Assembly: GCF_018623055.1 (NCBI RefSeq)
Contig: NZ_CP076019.1
Coordinates: 310,001 to 374,000 of the forward strand
From: Halorubrum sp. 2020YC2
Lineage (GTDB): Archaea > Halobacteriota > Halobacteria > Halobacteriales > Haloferacaceae
Direction of reading: 5' to 3'
Length of the DNA: 64,000 nucleotides
Of the stretch, positions 42,740 to 51,845 are shown piece by piece. Numbering within the stretch: position 1 is the first letter of the stretch; the number at the start of each line of letters is the position of its first letter. The position numbers were made by a program, and so were the translations under genes. The notes under the pieces were generated by a model that was given only the letters and a program-made list of their open reading frames with translations, ran no database searches and had not been told where the DNA came from.

Positions 42740-43896
42740 TGGCTTCCCTCCAGAATCGTCGTGGTCACGCAGTTCCCGAACCCGCCGACGTTACAGGCGA
42801 GGCCCGTGTCGGCCTCCACCTGTCGCGGCCCGGCGTCGCCGGTGACCTGCTTGAATATCTCGTACACCTGCGCGACGCCGCTTGCCCCCAACGGGTGGCC
42901 CTTCGACTTGAGCCCCCCGGAGGTGTTGATCGGGAGGTCGCCGTCGCGGTCGGTGACGCCCTCCTCGACCGCCTTCCACCCCTCGCCCTTCTCGAAGAAG
43001 CCGAGGTCCTCGCTCTGGAGGAACTCGAGGATGGTGAACATGTCGTGGAGCTCCGCCACGTCGACGTCGTCCGGGCCGATGCCGGCCATCTCGTAGGCGA
43101 TATCGGAGGAGTCGACGACGCCGCCCATCGTCGTCGGGTCCGCGCGCTCGTGGACGACGTGGGTGTCGGTCGCGCCGCCGATACCCGATATCACGGCGTA
43201 GTTACCGTCGGGCGCGTACTCCTCGGCCACGGACTCCGGGCAGAACACGAGCGCGGCGGAGCCGTCCGTGATCGGACAGAAGTCGTACAGCCGGAGGGGG
43301 TCGGCAACGATCGGAGAGTCGAGGACGGTGTCGAGGTCGACCTCCTTCCGGAACTGCGCGTGGGGGTTGTCAACGCCGTTCTCGTGGTTCTTCACCGCGA
43401 CCTTCCCGAGGCTCTCGCGGGGCGCGTCGTACTCGTCGAGGTAGAGGCGCGCCGTGAGCCCCGCGAACGAGGGGAGCGTCACGCCGTGTTTGTACTCGAC
43501 CGGGTGCGTGAGCGACGCGATCACGTCGGTCGCCTCCGACGTGGTCCGGTGGGTCATCTTCTCGCCGCCGACGAGCATGGTGAGGTCGCTCGCGCCGGAG
43601 GCGACCGACTGCCACGCGGCGTACACGCCCGCGCCGCCCGACGACGAGGTCTGGTCGATCCGGGCGGTGTAGGCCGGCTGGGCCGCCAAGTCGTGGGCGA
43701 GCGCGTTCGGGACGCCGGTCTGGCCCTCGAACTCGCCGCTGGCCATGTTCGAGACGTACAGGTGATCGAGGTCGTCGCCGTCGACGCCGGCGTCGTCGAG
43801 CGCGGCCGCGCCCGCCTCCGCCAGCAGCTCCCGCACCCAGGCGTCGCGCTGCCCGAACCGAGTCATCGACGCGCCGACGATCGCTACGCGTTCCAT
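42736..43896 (-). CDS. Thiolase-family protein with Ser in place of the nucleophile Cys
   Basis: The 386-residue SCP2/archaeal-type thiolase has EFEGQTGVPNALAHDL, the late ELHDMF His, GGLKSKGHPLGASG and the final CNVGGFGNCV. At the nucleophile position, where Cys is usual (CASGG), the sequence is DQTSSSGGAG with Ser84. Either this subfamily works without acyl-Cys formation or it binds acyl-CoA for another purpose. It is coupled to the DUF35 gene. No HMG-CoA synthase is nearby. Confidence 0.88.
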   Translation of the reverse strand: MERVAIVGASMTRFGQRDAWVRELLAEAGAAALDDAGVDGDDLDHLYVSNMASGEFEGQTGVPNALAHDLAAQPAYTARIDQTSSSGGAGVYAAWQSVASGASDLTMLVGGEKMTHRTTSEATDVIASLTHPVEYKHGVTLPSFAGLTARLYLDEYDAPRESLGKVAVKNHENGVDNPHAQFRKEVDLDTVLDSPIVADPLRLYDFCPITDGSAALVFCPESVAEEYAPDGNYAVISGIGGATDTHVVHERADPTTMGGVVDSSDIAYEMAGIGPDDVDVAELHDMFTILEFLQSEDLGFFEKGEGWKAVEEGVTDRDGDLPINTSGGLKSKGHPLGASGVAQVYEIFKQVTGDAGPRQVEADTGLACNVGGFGNCVTTTILEGSQ

Positions 43897-44010
43897 ACGC
43901 GTCGGTCCACCGCGGTCGCCTAAAACGTACCTCTCTGCCGGTGCCCATCGAATACCTCTCGCCGTCCCCGACGAGTCCCTCCGCCGGTCGCTGCGAAGGG
44001 ATTCGTCGGC

Positions 44011-44751
44011 TCAGTCGGCCGCGGCGGGTGTCTCGTCGCGGAACGCGTCTCCGTCGTTTTTATCTGCCGCCCGCGAGTCCGTCACGTCCGTGAACGCCTG
44101 CCGCCGGGCGTAGAAGAAGTAGACGTACGGCACCTTCGCCAACACGTCGAGGAAGGCGTACGTCAGCGCCGCGCCCACGGCGCCGGTGAATCCGATTCCC
44201 GCCGGGCCCATCAGCCAGACGAACGGGTACGCGAGCCACAGCAGCCCGACGTGGTTCTTCAGCAGGCTGAACAGCCCCTTCTGCATCGGGTCGTCGGGGA
44301 TTCCCCGCGGGAAGATCACGTACAGGTACGCGAAAAGCGAGACGTGGAACAGCGAGGAGACGCCGAACAGCACCCACTTGAGCGTCCCACCGCTCACGAC
44401 CGCGCCGGCGCCGAACGCGATCATCAGCGCGTCCGCGACCATCACGCCGCCGATGGCGCGACGCGACGCGCCGGCGGCGTAGCCGATGAAGCCGACCAGC
44501 AGCGGCGTGGTGACGATCCAGTCGACGTACCGAAGGCCGACGAGTTCGGACCCGTTGATCGTGACGGTCCCGATTCCGAGGGCCATCCCGACGTAACTGA
44601 GGCCAGCGAAGCCGGGAATGACCGCCAGCGCGGCCAGTCGGACGCGCGCCCTCGATCCCTCCAGCTTCGCGTACAGCGCCGCGGTGATCCCGACCCCGCC
44701 GAGGAAGGCGACCGCGGCCATCCAGTAGGCGACGGTGATGGGGTCGGTCAT
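44011..44751 (-). CDS. sopI: Sensory rhodopsin I
   Basis: SRI is the orange/near-UV phototaxis receptor that signals through HtrI. The 246-residue opsin closely resembles Halobacterium [21 protein letters not shown], then [15 protein letters not shown] and [10 protein letters not shown]. Asp77 is the counterion, Phe88 replaces the pump proton donor Asp, His167 is kept, and retinal binds Lys206 ([10 protein letters not shown]). The start overlaps the htrI stop (ATGA at 44748-44751), the classical operon order htrI-sopI. Confidence 0.95.
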   Translation of the reverse strand: MTDPITVAYWMAAVAFLGGVGITAALYAKLEGSRARVRLAALAVIPGFAGLSYVGMALGIGTVTINGSELVGLRYVDWIVTTPLLVGFIGYAAGASRRAIGGVMVADALMIAFGAGAVVSGGTLKWVLFGVSSLFHVSLFAYLYVIFPRGIPDDPMQKGLFSLLKNHVGLLWLAYPFVWLMGPAGIGFTGAVGAALTYAFLDVLAKVPYVYFFYARRQAFTDVTDSRAADKNDGDAFRDETPAAAD

Positions 44752-46290
44752 CGCGCACCCCCGTCGGTCGTCGCCTGCGGACGGCCGGTCCCGGCCTCGG
44801 GGCTAGGCCCGTTCGAGACGGAGTCGCCCTCCTCGACGGTGAACGCGGCGACCCGGTCCTGAAGCGTCGTCACGGCGTCGGTCTGGAACTCGCGCAGCGA
44901 GTCGGACACGTCCTCGACGACCGACTGCCCCTCCTGTATCTCCGTCGCCGTCTGCTCCGCCGTCTCGGCGGTCTCCGTGCTGAGCTCCGTGATCTCGTCG
45001 ACGGAGCCGGCGGTGTCCTGTACCGTGTCGGCCTGGTCGGCCGTCGTCCGACGGATCTCCCCGAGCGAGCGGCTGATCTCGTCGACGGAGTCGGCGATCG
45101 CCTCGATGTCGGACAGCGTCGATTCGACGGTGTCGGTCCCGGTCTGGACGCGCTCCTGCGTCGACCGGATCGACACCGTCACCTCCTCGGTCTTGTCGGC
45201 GATGTCGTCTATCATCTTGGCGATCTCGTTCGCGCGCGACTGCGTCTCCTCGGCGAGCCCCTTCACCTCCTCCGCGACGACGCTGAACCCGTCGCCGGAG
45301 CCGTCCGCGCGGGCCGCCTCGATGGAGGCGTTCAGCGCGAGCATGTTCGTCTGCTCCGCGATCTCACCGATGATGTCGACGATCTCCGTGATCTCGTCCA
45401 TCCCCTCCTGAAGCTGTTCGACCCGGTCGACGGCCCGTTCCGCCTCGGACTCGACCTCGGCCATCTCGTTCAGCGCGCTCTCGGAGGAGCTCCGGGCGTC
45501 GTCGCTCGTCGCCGCGACCGTCTCGCTCCGCTCCGACACGTCGTCGACGGTGGCCGCGATCTCCTCGGCGGACGCGCTGACGGTCTCGATGTCGGCCGCG
45601 ATGGACTCGAGCTCCGCGCGCTGGTCGCTCGCCTGCCCGCGGATCGTCGTCGCGCTTCCGGTCGCGCTGGCGACGCGCTGCTCGACCTCGTTGCTCATCT
45701 CGGCCATCTCGCCCGCGTCGGCCTCGATCCGGTCGGCCATCTCGCGTACCGTCTCGACGGTCCCCTGAAGGTCGTCCATCATCCGGTTGAACGACTTCCC
45801 GACGGTCGCGAGGCTCTCGTCGGTCTCGTCGACGTCGACGCGTGAGGTCCCCGGTCGCCGCCTCCTCCATCACCTCGGCGTAGCGGTCGGCGGTCCGTCG
45901 GTACCGGTCGGCCATCTCGGTCGCCTCCGTTCGCGCGTCCTCCAGTTCCTCTTGGGTCCGTTCCATCTCCGCCAGCCGGTCCTTCAGCGAGAGGCGCATC
46001 TCCTCGATCGACCCCGCCAGCTGGCCGAACTCGTCGGTTCGAGTCGACCGGACCTCCCGGTCGATGTCGCCGTTGGCGACGCGCCGCGTCTGCGCTCCGA
46101 TCTCGCTGACGCTGGCGATCGTCTCGGCCGCGTTGATGGATCCCAAGGTTAGAAGTCCGGCGACGGCCGCGACGACCGTCGCGTTCGCGTCGTCAGTGAC
46201 CACGCCGACGGCGACGATGAACGCCCCCGTCGCGACGTATCCGGCCCCTAACTTCGCCCCGTAGCTGTTTTTCACCGCTTCTACCAGCAT
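44748..46290 (-). pseudogene. htrI: Sensory rhodopsin I transducer HtrI, frameshifted
   Basis: Two frames together match HtrI. The N-terminal frame (from 46290) encodes two membrane helices joined by a short loop, HAMP segments (RRVANGDIDREVRSTRTDEFG) and [13 protein letters not shown]. The rest, [20 protein letters not shown] to the end, is in another frame, including the methyl-accepting tip [17 protein letters not shown]. The shift lies near 45838-45842 at CACGCGTCGACG and needs two bases restored or one removed. Joined length is ~514 residues, close to Halobacterium HtrI. It could be a real recent mutation, programmed slippage or a sequencing error. The ATG at 46290 fits a GTTTAAC box ~27 bases upstream; a GTG at 46311 is less likely. 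Confidence 0.88.
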
Positions 46291-46408
46291 ACGATACGTC
46301 AGGTGGACCACCGTGTTAAACGGCGCCCCGACGCTATCAATCGTGATACTCCGAGTTCGGACGTGCGTCCCGACCGCCGCACGGGCGACCGAAGCCGTCG
46401 CGGCTCCG

Positions 46409-48694
46409 CTACTCGGTCCGCCGCCCGCCGTGTCCCGGGTAGTCGCGCTCGAAGCGCGACCCGATCTCCTCGCGGTCCAGTCGGATCACGACCGGGCGCC
46501 CGTGCGGGCAGGCGTAGGGGTTCTCGCAGGCGTCGAGCCGGTCGAGGAGGTCGACGACGCGCCCCTCCGTGAGCGAGGTGTTCCCCGTGACGGAAGGGTA
46601 ACACGCGAGGTCCGCGAGCAGTTCGTCGACGGCGTCCGCCACCGGCTCGTCGCCCGCCGCGGCGTCGTCGACGAGCGCGGACAGGGCGTCCCGCAGGAGG
46701 TCGGGGTCGAGCGCGGCGTCGAAGACGGCCGGGACCGCCGTCACCGCGACCTCGCGGTCGCCAGCGCGCTCGGCGCGGAACCCGACCTCGGCTAGGTCGT
46801 CGACGAACTCCTCGAACAGCGCCGCCTCGCGCGCGGTCAGCTCGATGCGGACGGGCTTCGCGAGCGCCTGCGCGTCCGCGCCGTCCGCGAAGACGGCCTT
46901 CAGCCGCTCGTAGTTCACGCGCTCGTCGGCGGCGTGCTGGTCGATCAACACGAGGCCGTCCGGCGCCTCCGCGACGACGTACGTCTCGTGAAGTTGGCCG
47001 AGTACCCGCAGCGAGGGCAGGGAGTCGAACTCGCGTTCGCTCTCCGTCGCCTCCCCGTCGAGGGTCCGCTGTCGCGTCGCGGGGCGCGCTCGGCGCGTCG
47101 AGTCCGCCGCCTCCGACCGGGCCGCTCGCCCCTCGTCCTCGACCGTCGCATCGTCGGTGACTCCCGTCGCGTCGCCGGCGGGCCGCGTTTCGTCCGCGGT
47201 CGGCCTCCCGCGGTCCGCCGGCGCCTCCGTGTCAGCGGGCGCCTCCTCCCGGCCCGATTCGGCGCCGATCGAGAGGTCTCCGACCGACGCGGTCGCGTCC
47301 GCCGAGTCGGCGTCGGTCGCCTCGCCGCCCGCGCCGCCGCCGAGCCCCTCGACCGCCCACGCCGCGTCGTCGTCGGGGTCCAGTTCGGTCGGACTCGCCG
47401 GGTCCTCGGTCTCCGCCGAGGCCGCGCCGTTTTCGGGCCTTCCGTCGGGCGCTCGGTCGGGGTCCGACGACCCGGTCGGCCGGGCGGTCGTCCCGCGGTC
47501 GTCCCCCTCGCGCGCGGCGCGCTCGTGGTCCGTGTCCGCGCCGCCGACCGCCGCGTCGTCGGGCGCCTCCGGGTTGACGGGGGTCTCGTCGGGCGCCGAC
47601 TGGCCGCGGGGCGCCGTCGACCGGATCAGGCCGTGATCGAGCAGGGCGTCCTCGACGGCCGCCTCCACGGCCGCCCGGACCGCCGGCTCCTCGTCGAAGC
47701 GGACCTCCAGCTTGCGCGGGTGGACGTTCACGTCGACGTCGCCGGCCGGGACCTCGACGAAGAGGACGGCGAACGGGTAGCGGTCGGGCGCCAGCTGGCC
47801 GCCGTAGGCGTCGAGGGTCGCCTCGTGGAGCGCGCTCGCGGTGACGTACCGCCCGTTGACGTACGTCGAGAGGTAGTCGCGGGTCGACCGGGCGGTCTCG
47901 GGGTGCGATATCAGGCCCGTGACCCGCTGGACGGGGGTGTCGTCGGCGGCGTCGGTGTCGCCGGCGTCGGCCGCCGGTTCGTCGGCGCTCGCCCCGTCGT
48001 CGGGCGCCCAGTCGACGTCGATCATCGACTCGGCCACCTCGCGGCCGTAGACGGCGAGGACGGCGGACCGGAGGTCGCCGTTGCCCTCGGTGGCGAACGT
48101 CTCGCGACCGTCGTGTTCCAGGGAGACAGCCACGTCCGGGTTCGCGAGCGCGTAGCCGGTCACGACCGTGTTGACGTGGTCGAACTCGGTGGCGGTCCGC
48201 TTGAGGAACTTCTCGCGGGCGGGGGTGTTGAAGAAGAGGTCGTCGACCTCGACGGTCGTCCCCGCCGGGCAGCCCGCCGGGCGGACCTCGCGCACGTCGC
48301 CGCCCTCGACGGTGATCTCCGCGCCGGCCTCGGCGTCCGGGGGCCGTGACCGCACCGTCAGTCGGGAGACGGCGCCGACGGTGTACAGCGCCTCGCCGCG
48401 GAAGCCGAGGGTTCCGACGCCGCGGTCGAGGTCCTCGATGTCGCCGATCTTCGAGGTGGCGTGTTCCGCGACGGCCGCCTCCAACTGGTCCGCGGGGATG
48501 CCGACGCCGTCGTCGCGGACGCGGATCCCCTCGGTGCCACCCGACTCGACCGACACCGCCACGCGGCTCGCGCCCGCGTCGAGGCTGTTCTCGACCAACT
48601 CCTTCACGACGCTCGCGGGACGCTCGACGACCTCGCCGGCCGCGATCCGCTGGACGGTCCGCTCGTCCAACCGCTCGATGTCTGGCGGCTCCAT
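46409..48694 (-). CDS. mutL: DNA mismatch repair protein MutL
   Basis: The 761-residue protein has the GHKL ATPase start (RTVQRIAAGEVVERPASVVK, ELVENSLDAGA, DDGVGI, FRGEAL) and a long disordered Ala/Asp/Glu linker (~360-545). The C-terminal domain has DQHAADERVNYE, the endonuclease metal motif, and CPHGRPVVIRL. It therefore looks like a nicking MutL. No mutS is in the window. The ATG at 48694 is chosen over 48727 by family alignment. Confidence 0.95.
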   Translation of the reverse strand: MEPPDIERLDERTVQRIAAGEVVERPASVVKELVENSLDAGASRVAVSVESGGTEGIRVRDDGVGIPADQLEAAVAEHATSKIGDIEDLDRGVGTLGFRGEALYTVGAVSRLTVRSRPPDAEAGAEITVEGGDVREVRPAGCPAGTTVEVDDLFFNTPAREKFLKRTATEFDHVNTVVTGYALANPDVAVSLEHDGRETFATEGNGDLRSAVLAVYGREVAESMIDVDWAPDDGASADEPAADAGDTDAADDTPVQRVTGLISHPETARSTRDYLSTYVNGRYVTASALHEATLDAYGGQLAPDRYPFAVLFVEVPAGDVDVNVHPRKLEVRFDEEPAVRAAVEAAVEDALLDHGLIRSTAPRGQSAPDETPVNPEAPDDAAVGGADTDHERAAREGDDRGTTARPTGSSDPDRAPDGRPENGAASAETEDPASPTELDPDDDAAWAVEGLGGGAGGEATDADSADATASVGDLSIGAESGREEAPADTEAPADRGRPTADETRPAGDATGVTDDATVEDEGRAARSEAADSTRRARPATRQRTLDGEATESEREFDSLPSLRVLGQLHETYVVAEAPDGLVLIDQHAADERVNYERLKAVFADGADAQALAKPVRIELTAREAALFEEFVDDLAEVGFRAERAGDREVAVTAVPAVFDAALDPDLLRDALSALVDDAAAGDEPVADAVDELLADLACYPSVTGNTSLTEGRVVDLLDRLDACENPYACPHGRPVVIRLDREEIGSRFERDYPGHGGRRTE

Positions 48695-48795
48695 TCGTAC
48701 GCTCCGTCTGACGAGCGCGCACTTCAAGCCGTTGTCGCCCGCGGCGACGTGAGAGGGACTGAAGCCCAGCTAATGTGCCATTTATAAACAAAACT

Positions 48796-49060
48796 GCGGT
48801 GGCGCGTGCCTCCGAGCGCCCAGCGGGCGCGAGGAGCACGCGCGAGGGACGCCGCGAACGCCCGGAGGGCGTGAGCGGCGAGGTTGGGGAGGTGTGAGGC
48901 TGCGGTTGCGGTGCGGGGTGGGACTCAAAGGGGCAGTCGCGAGGACGAAGCACGGCGACGGAAGCACCGCATCGAGTGAGCGGAGCGAACGAGCGAGGAG
49001 CACAGCAAGCCGCGCGAGTCCTCGCGGCTAGGGCTTTGGCGGTGTTCACCGCGGTGGCAG
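48796..49060 (+). ncRNA. Structured intergenic element, copy E
   Basis: Copy E begins GCGGTGGCGCGTGCC at 48796, 6 bases after TTTATAAACA (48781-48790). Hairpin 1 uses a different inner stem, GCGCCC-AGC-GGGCGC, with CTCC/GGAG below a GA/GA loop. Hairpin 2 is CGCCGC ... GCGGCG. CAAAG (48926-48930), GGG, and CAGTCGCGAGGAC (48934-48946) pair with GTCCTCGCGGCTA (49018-49030), GGG and CTTTG (49034-49038). There is a single tail. It lies between mutL (divergent) and an ABC ATPase gene (convergent). Confidence 0.6.
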
Positions 49061-49166
49061 CAGTCACAGGTCGATTGACGCCCGCAATGGAAGTCTATCT
49101 TCGACCGGTGAGAAAGTACGAACGATCGGTTCACACGTCGGGGCTGTCTCCGAGATCCGACCCCGA

Positions 49167-50300
49167 TTACGCGACCGCGGCCGCGATCTCCTCGTCGGTG
49201 AGGAACACGTCCTCGCCCGTCTCGGCGTCGAACAGGTGGAGGTCTTCCTCCGCGAAGACGACGCCGACCTCGTCGCCGGCCTCGGGCTTGATGTTCGCGG
49301 GCGCCCGCGCGAGGAAGTCGTCGTTCACGCCGAGGTGGACGTAGTTGTCGGAGCCGATCGGCTCGACGACCTCGACGGTCGCGGTCAGCGTCTCCTCGCC
49401 GGTCGGCTCCTCGACGATCTCGATGTTCTCGGGCCGGATCCCGAGTGTGTACGGGCCGCTTTCGAGGTCGTGCCCGCCGACGTACTCGCGGCTGAGCGAG
49501 AGCGCGAGCCCCGACGACTCGTCGCGGATCGTCGCCGTCGTCCCGTCGGTCTCGACGTCGACGTCGAGGAAGTTCATCGACGGCGAGCCGATGAAGCCGG
49601 CGACGAACTCGTTGACGGGGTTCTGGTACACCTCGGTCGGCTCCCCGACCTGCTGGAGCTCCCCGTCGTTCAGGATGGCGAGGCGGTCGCCCATCGTCAT
49701 CGCCTCCTCCTGATCGTGGGTGACGTACATCGCGGTGACGCCGAACTCTTTTTGCAGCTTCTGGATCTCCGCGCGCATCTCCGTGCGGAGCTTCGCGTCG
49801 AGGTTCGAGAGCGGCTCGTCGAAGAGGAACACCTCCGGCTCCCGCGCGATGGCCCGCCCGAGCGCGACGCGCTGCTTCTGGCCGCCGGAGAGCTCGTCGG
49901 GCTTGTCGTCGAGGAGGTCCTCGATGCCCATCATCTCCGCCATCTCGCGGACGCGCTCGTGGCGCTCCTCCGTCGTCATCTCGGTGCTCATCTTGAGCCC
50001 GAACGCCATGTTCTGCCGGACCGTCTTGTGCGGGTACAACGCGTAGTTCTGGAACACCATCGCGACCGGGCGCTCCTTCGCGTGGATGTCGGTGACGTCC
50101 TCGTCGTCGAAGCTGACGGTCCCGGAGGTCGGCTCTTCGAGCCCCGCCACCATCCGGAGGGTGGTCGTCTTCCCGCACCCCGACGGCCCGACCACGGTCA
50201 CGAACTCCCCGTCGTCGATCTCCAGATCCAGGTCGTCGACGGCGACGATGGTCCCCCTGTCGAACTCCTTCCGGAGCGTATCGAGCGTGACGCGTGCCAT
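49167..50300 (-). CDS. Carbohydrate ABC importer ATPase (MalK/UgpC type)
   Basis: The 377-residue protein has GPSGCGKTT (Walker A), QNYALYPHKTV (Q loop), LSGGQKQRVALGRA (signature), VFLFDEPLSNLDAKLR (Walker B) and the His switch. A C-terminal OB/TOBE domain (LGIRPENIEIV) as in MalK/UgpC follows. It is divergent from the binding-protein and permease operon and would energise it. The ATG at 50300 is preceded by an ATATG box ~27 bases upstream. Confidence 0.93.
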   Translation of the reverse strand: MARVTLDTLRKEFDRGTIVAVDDLDLEIDDGEFVTVVGPSGCGKTTTLRMVAGLEEPTSGTVSFDDEDVTDIHAKERPVAMVFQNYALYPHKTVRQNMAFGLKMSTEMTTEERHERVREMAEMMGIEDLLDDKPDELSGGQKQRVALGRAIAREPEVFLFDEPLSNLDAKLRTEMRAEIQKLQKEFGVTAMYVTHDQEEAMTMGDRLAILNDGELQQVGEPTEVYQNPVNEFVAGFIGSPSMNFLDVDVETDGTTATIRDESSGLALSLSREYVGGHDLESGPYTLGIRPENIEIVEEPTGEETLTATVEVVEPIGSDNYVHLGVNDDFLARAPANIKPEAGDEVGVVFAEEDLHLFDAETGEDVFLTDEEIAAAVA

Positions 50301-50490
50301 TTCCCTGAAGACGAGCCCGGTGGCATATGAGTTCTTTGCTGTTTTCCTGATATATGGTGAACTATCTCTTCTCAAATATCCGGCTGCGCCGGTAGCGACC
50401 CGAGTCGGGCGTCGGACGGCTCGACCGGTTGGAGTCCTTTAGGGTCGTTTCGTATCCATCCGGATCGATCAAGATGTACCCCAAACACTA

Positions 50491-50515
50491 AATATGTGAA
50501 AATATAGTTCTTCAC
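50491..50515 (+). promoter_or_regulatory. Promoter of the sugar-transport operon with inverted repeat over TATA
   Basis: GTGAA (50496-50500) and TTCAC (50511-50515) are an inverted repeat that brackets the TATA-like AATATAG, which lies ~25-28 bases before the ATG at 50529. A second GTGAA half-site beside TATATGG is at 50357-50361, toward the divergent ATPase gene. A repressor bound here would block TATA access. Confidence 0.5.
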
Positions 50516-50528
50516 TTGTTCTAGCCAC

Positions 50529-51824
50529 ATGAACGAGAAACGTAGAACGCTGCTCAAGGCGATGGGGGGATCGACTGCGCTCGCGGGGCTCGCGGGCTGT
50601 ATCAGCACCGGCGGCGACGGTTCCGACGGTTCCGACGGTTCCGACGGTTCCGACGGTTCCGACGGTTCCGACGGTTCCGACGGCGGCGACGGCGAAAGCG
50701 GTGGAACCGCGACGCTGTGGACCGACCTCTCCGACGGCGAGGACGAGGCCATGTCCTCGTACATCGACGAGTACGAGTCCGAGAGCTCCAACACGATCGA
50801 GAAGAACGAGCCGGGCGGCGAGCTCGACCAGCAGCTCGAGACCGCCATCCCGTCGGGAGAGGGTCCCGACTCGTGGATCTGGGCGCACGACTGGATCGGC
50901 CGGTTCGCGGTCCGCGAGGAGCCGCCGTTCCTCTACGACGCGAGCGACGACGTCGACGCCTCGCTCGACGTGTTCACCGAGACCGCCCAGGAGGCGGTCC
51001 AGTTCGACGGCGCGCTCCACGGGCTCCCGTTCGCCTCGGAGACGGTCACGCTGTTCTACAACGAGGACATGGTCGACGAGCCGCCCGAGACGTTCGAGGA
51101 GATGCTCTCGGTGATGGACGAGTATCACAACCCCGAGAACGGCGAGTACGGCCTCTCGTACCCCGTGACGGACCCCTACTTCGCCAGCGGGTTCATCCAG
51201 GCGTACGGCGGCGACATCTTCGACACGGAGAGCCTCGAGACCGCCATCGACAGCGACGCGTGTAAGCAGGGGATGGACGCGCTCGAACGGCTGTTCGACT
51301 ACGTGCCGGCCGACCCCGGCTACGAGTCGCAGATCGTCGCGTTCGCCGACGGCGCCGCACCCTTCGCGATCAACGGCCCGTGGGAGATCGCGAACCTTCA
51401 GGGCGAGATCGAGAACCTCGGCGTCACGACGCTGCCGACCGTCGACGGCAACAACCCTCGGACGTACTCGGGGATCCAGACGTTCTACTTCAGCGCGATG
51501 CTGTCTGACGCCGACCAGTCGAACGTCGACGCCGCGACGGGGCTCGCGGAGTGGTACACCACGAACGAGGACATCGTCGAGACCAACGCCGAGGAGCAGG
51601 GGTACATCCCCGTCCTCTCCTCCGTCGTGGAGGACGGCGACCTCTCCGCCGACGTTCAGGCGTTCGCCCAGCAGGTCGACCACGGCGTCCCCATCCCGAC
51701 TCACCCGAACATGAACGCCGTCTGGACGCCGCTGACCGAGGCGCTGACCCGCATCTTCAACGGCGATCAGGAGAGCGGCCCGGCCCTCGATCAGGCCGCA
51801 TCGGAGATCCGGGAGAACCAGTAA
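50529..51824 (+). CDS. Sugar-binding lipoprotein of an ABC importer
   Basis: The 431-residue protein has a Tat-type lipoprotein signal (MNEKRRTLLKAMGG, lipobox LAGC at ~21-24). A Gly/Ser/Asp linker of seven GSD repeats follows, then a MalE-like binding domain (GTATLWTDLSDGEDEAM; LPFASETVTLFYNEDMVDEP; NGPWEIANLQ). It should be anchored outside the cell by a lipid and deliver a sugar to the two permeases downstream. The sugar is not identifiable from sequence. Confidence 0.93.
   Translation: MNEKRRTLLKAMGGSTALAGLAGCISTGGDGSDGSDGSDGSDGSDGSDGSDGGDGESGGTATLWTDLSDGEDEAMSSYIDEYESESSNTIEKNEPGGELDQQLETAIPSGEGPDSWIWAHDWIGRFAVREEPPFLYDASDDVDASLDVFTETAQEAVQFDGALHGLPFASETVTLFYNEDMVDEPPETFEEMLSVMDEYHNPENGEYGLSYPVTDPYFASGFIQAYGGDIFDTESLETAIDSDACKQGMDALERLFDYVPADPGYESQIVAFADGAAPFAINGPWEIANLQGEIENLGVTTLPTVDGNNPRTYSGIQTFYFSAMLSDADQSNVDAATGLAEWYTTNEDIVETNAEEQGYIPVLSSVVEDGDLSADVQAFAQQVDHGVPIPTHPNMNAVWTPLTEALTRIFNGDQESGPALDQAASEIRENQ
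50616..50678 (+). repeat. 9-base coding microsatellite, 7 copies
   Basis: GACGGTTCC is repeated seven times without error and encodes the flexible linker between lipobox and binding domain. Confidence 0.95.
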
Positions 51825-51845
51825 GCGCCGTCCCCACCAGCCACC

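Noticed and set aside
50616-50678. GACGGTTCC repeats as a regulatory or CRISPR-like array
   Set aside because: They are in frame within the lipoprotein and encode a GSD linker, a common feature of haloarchaeal lipoproteins.
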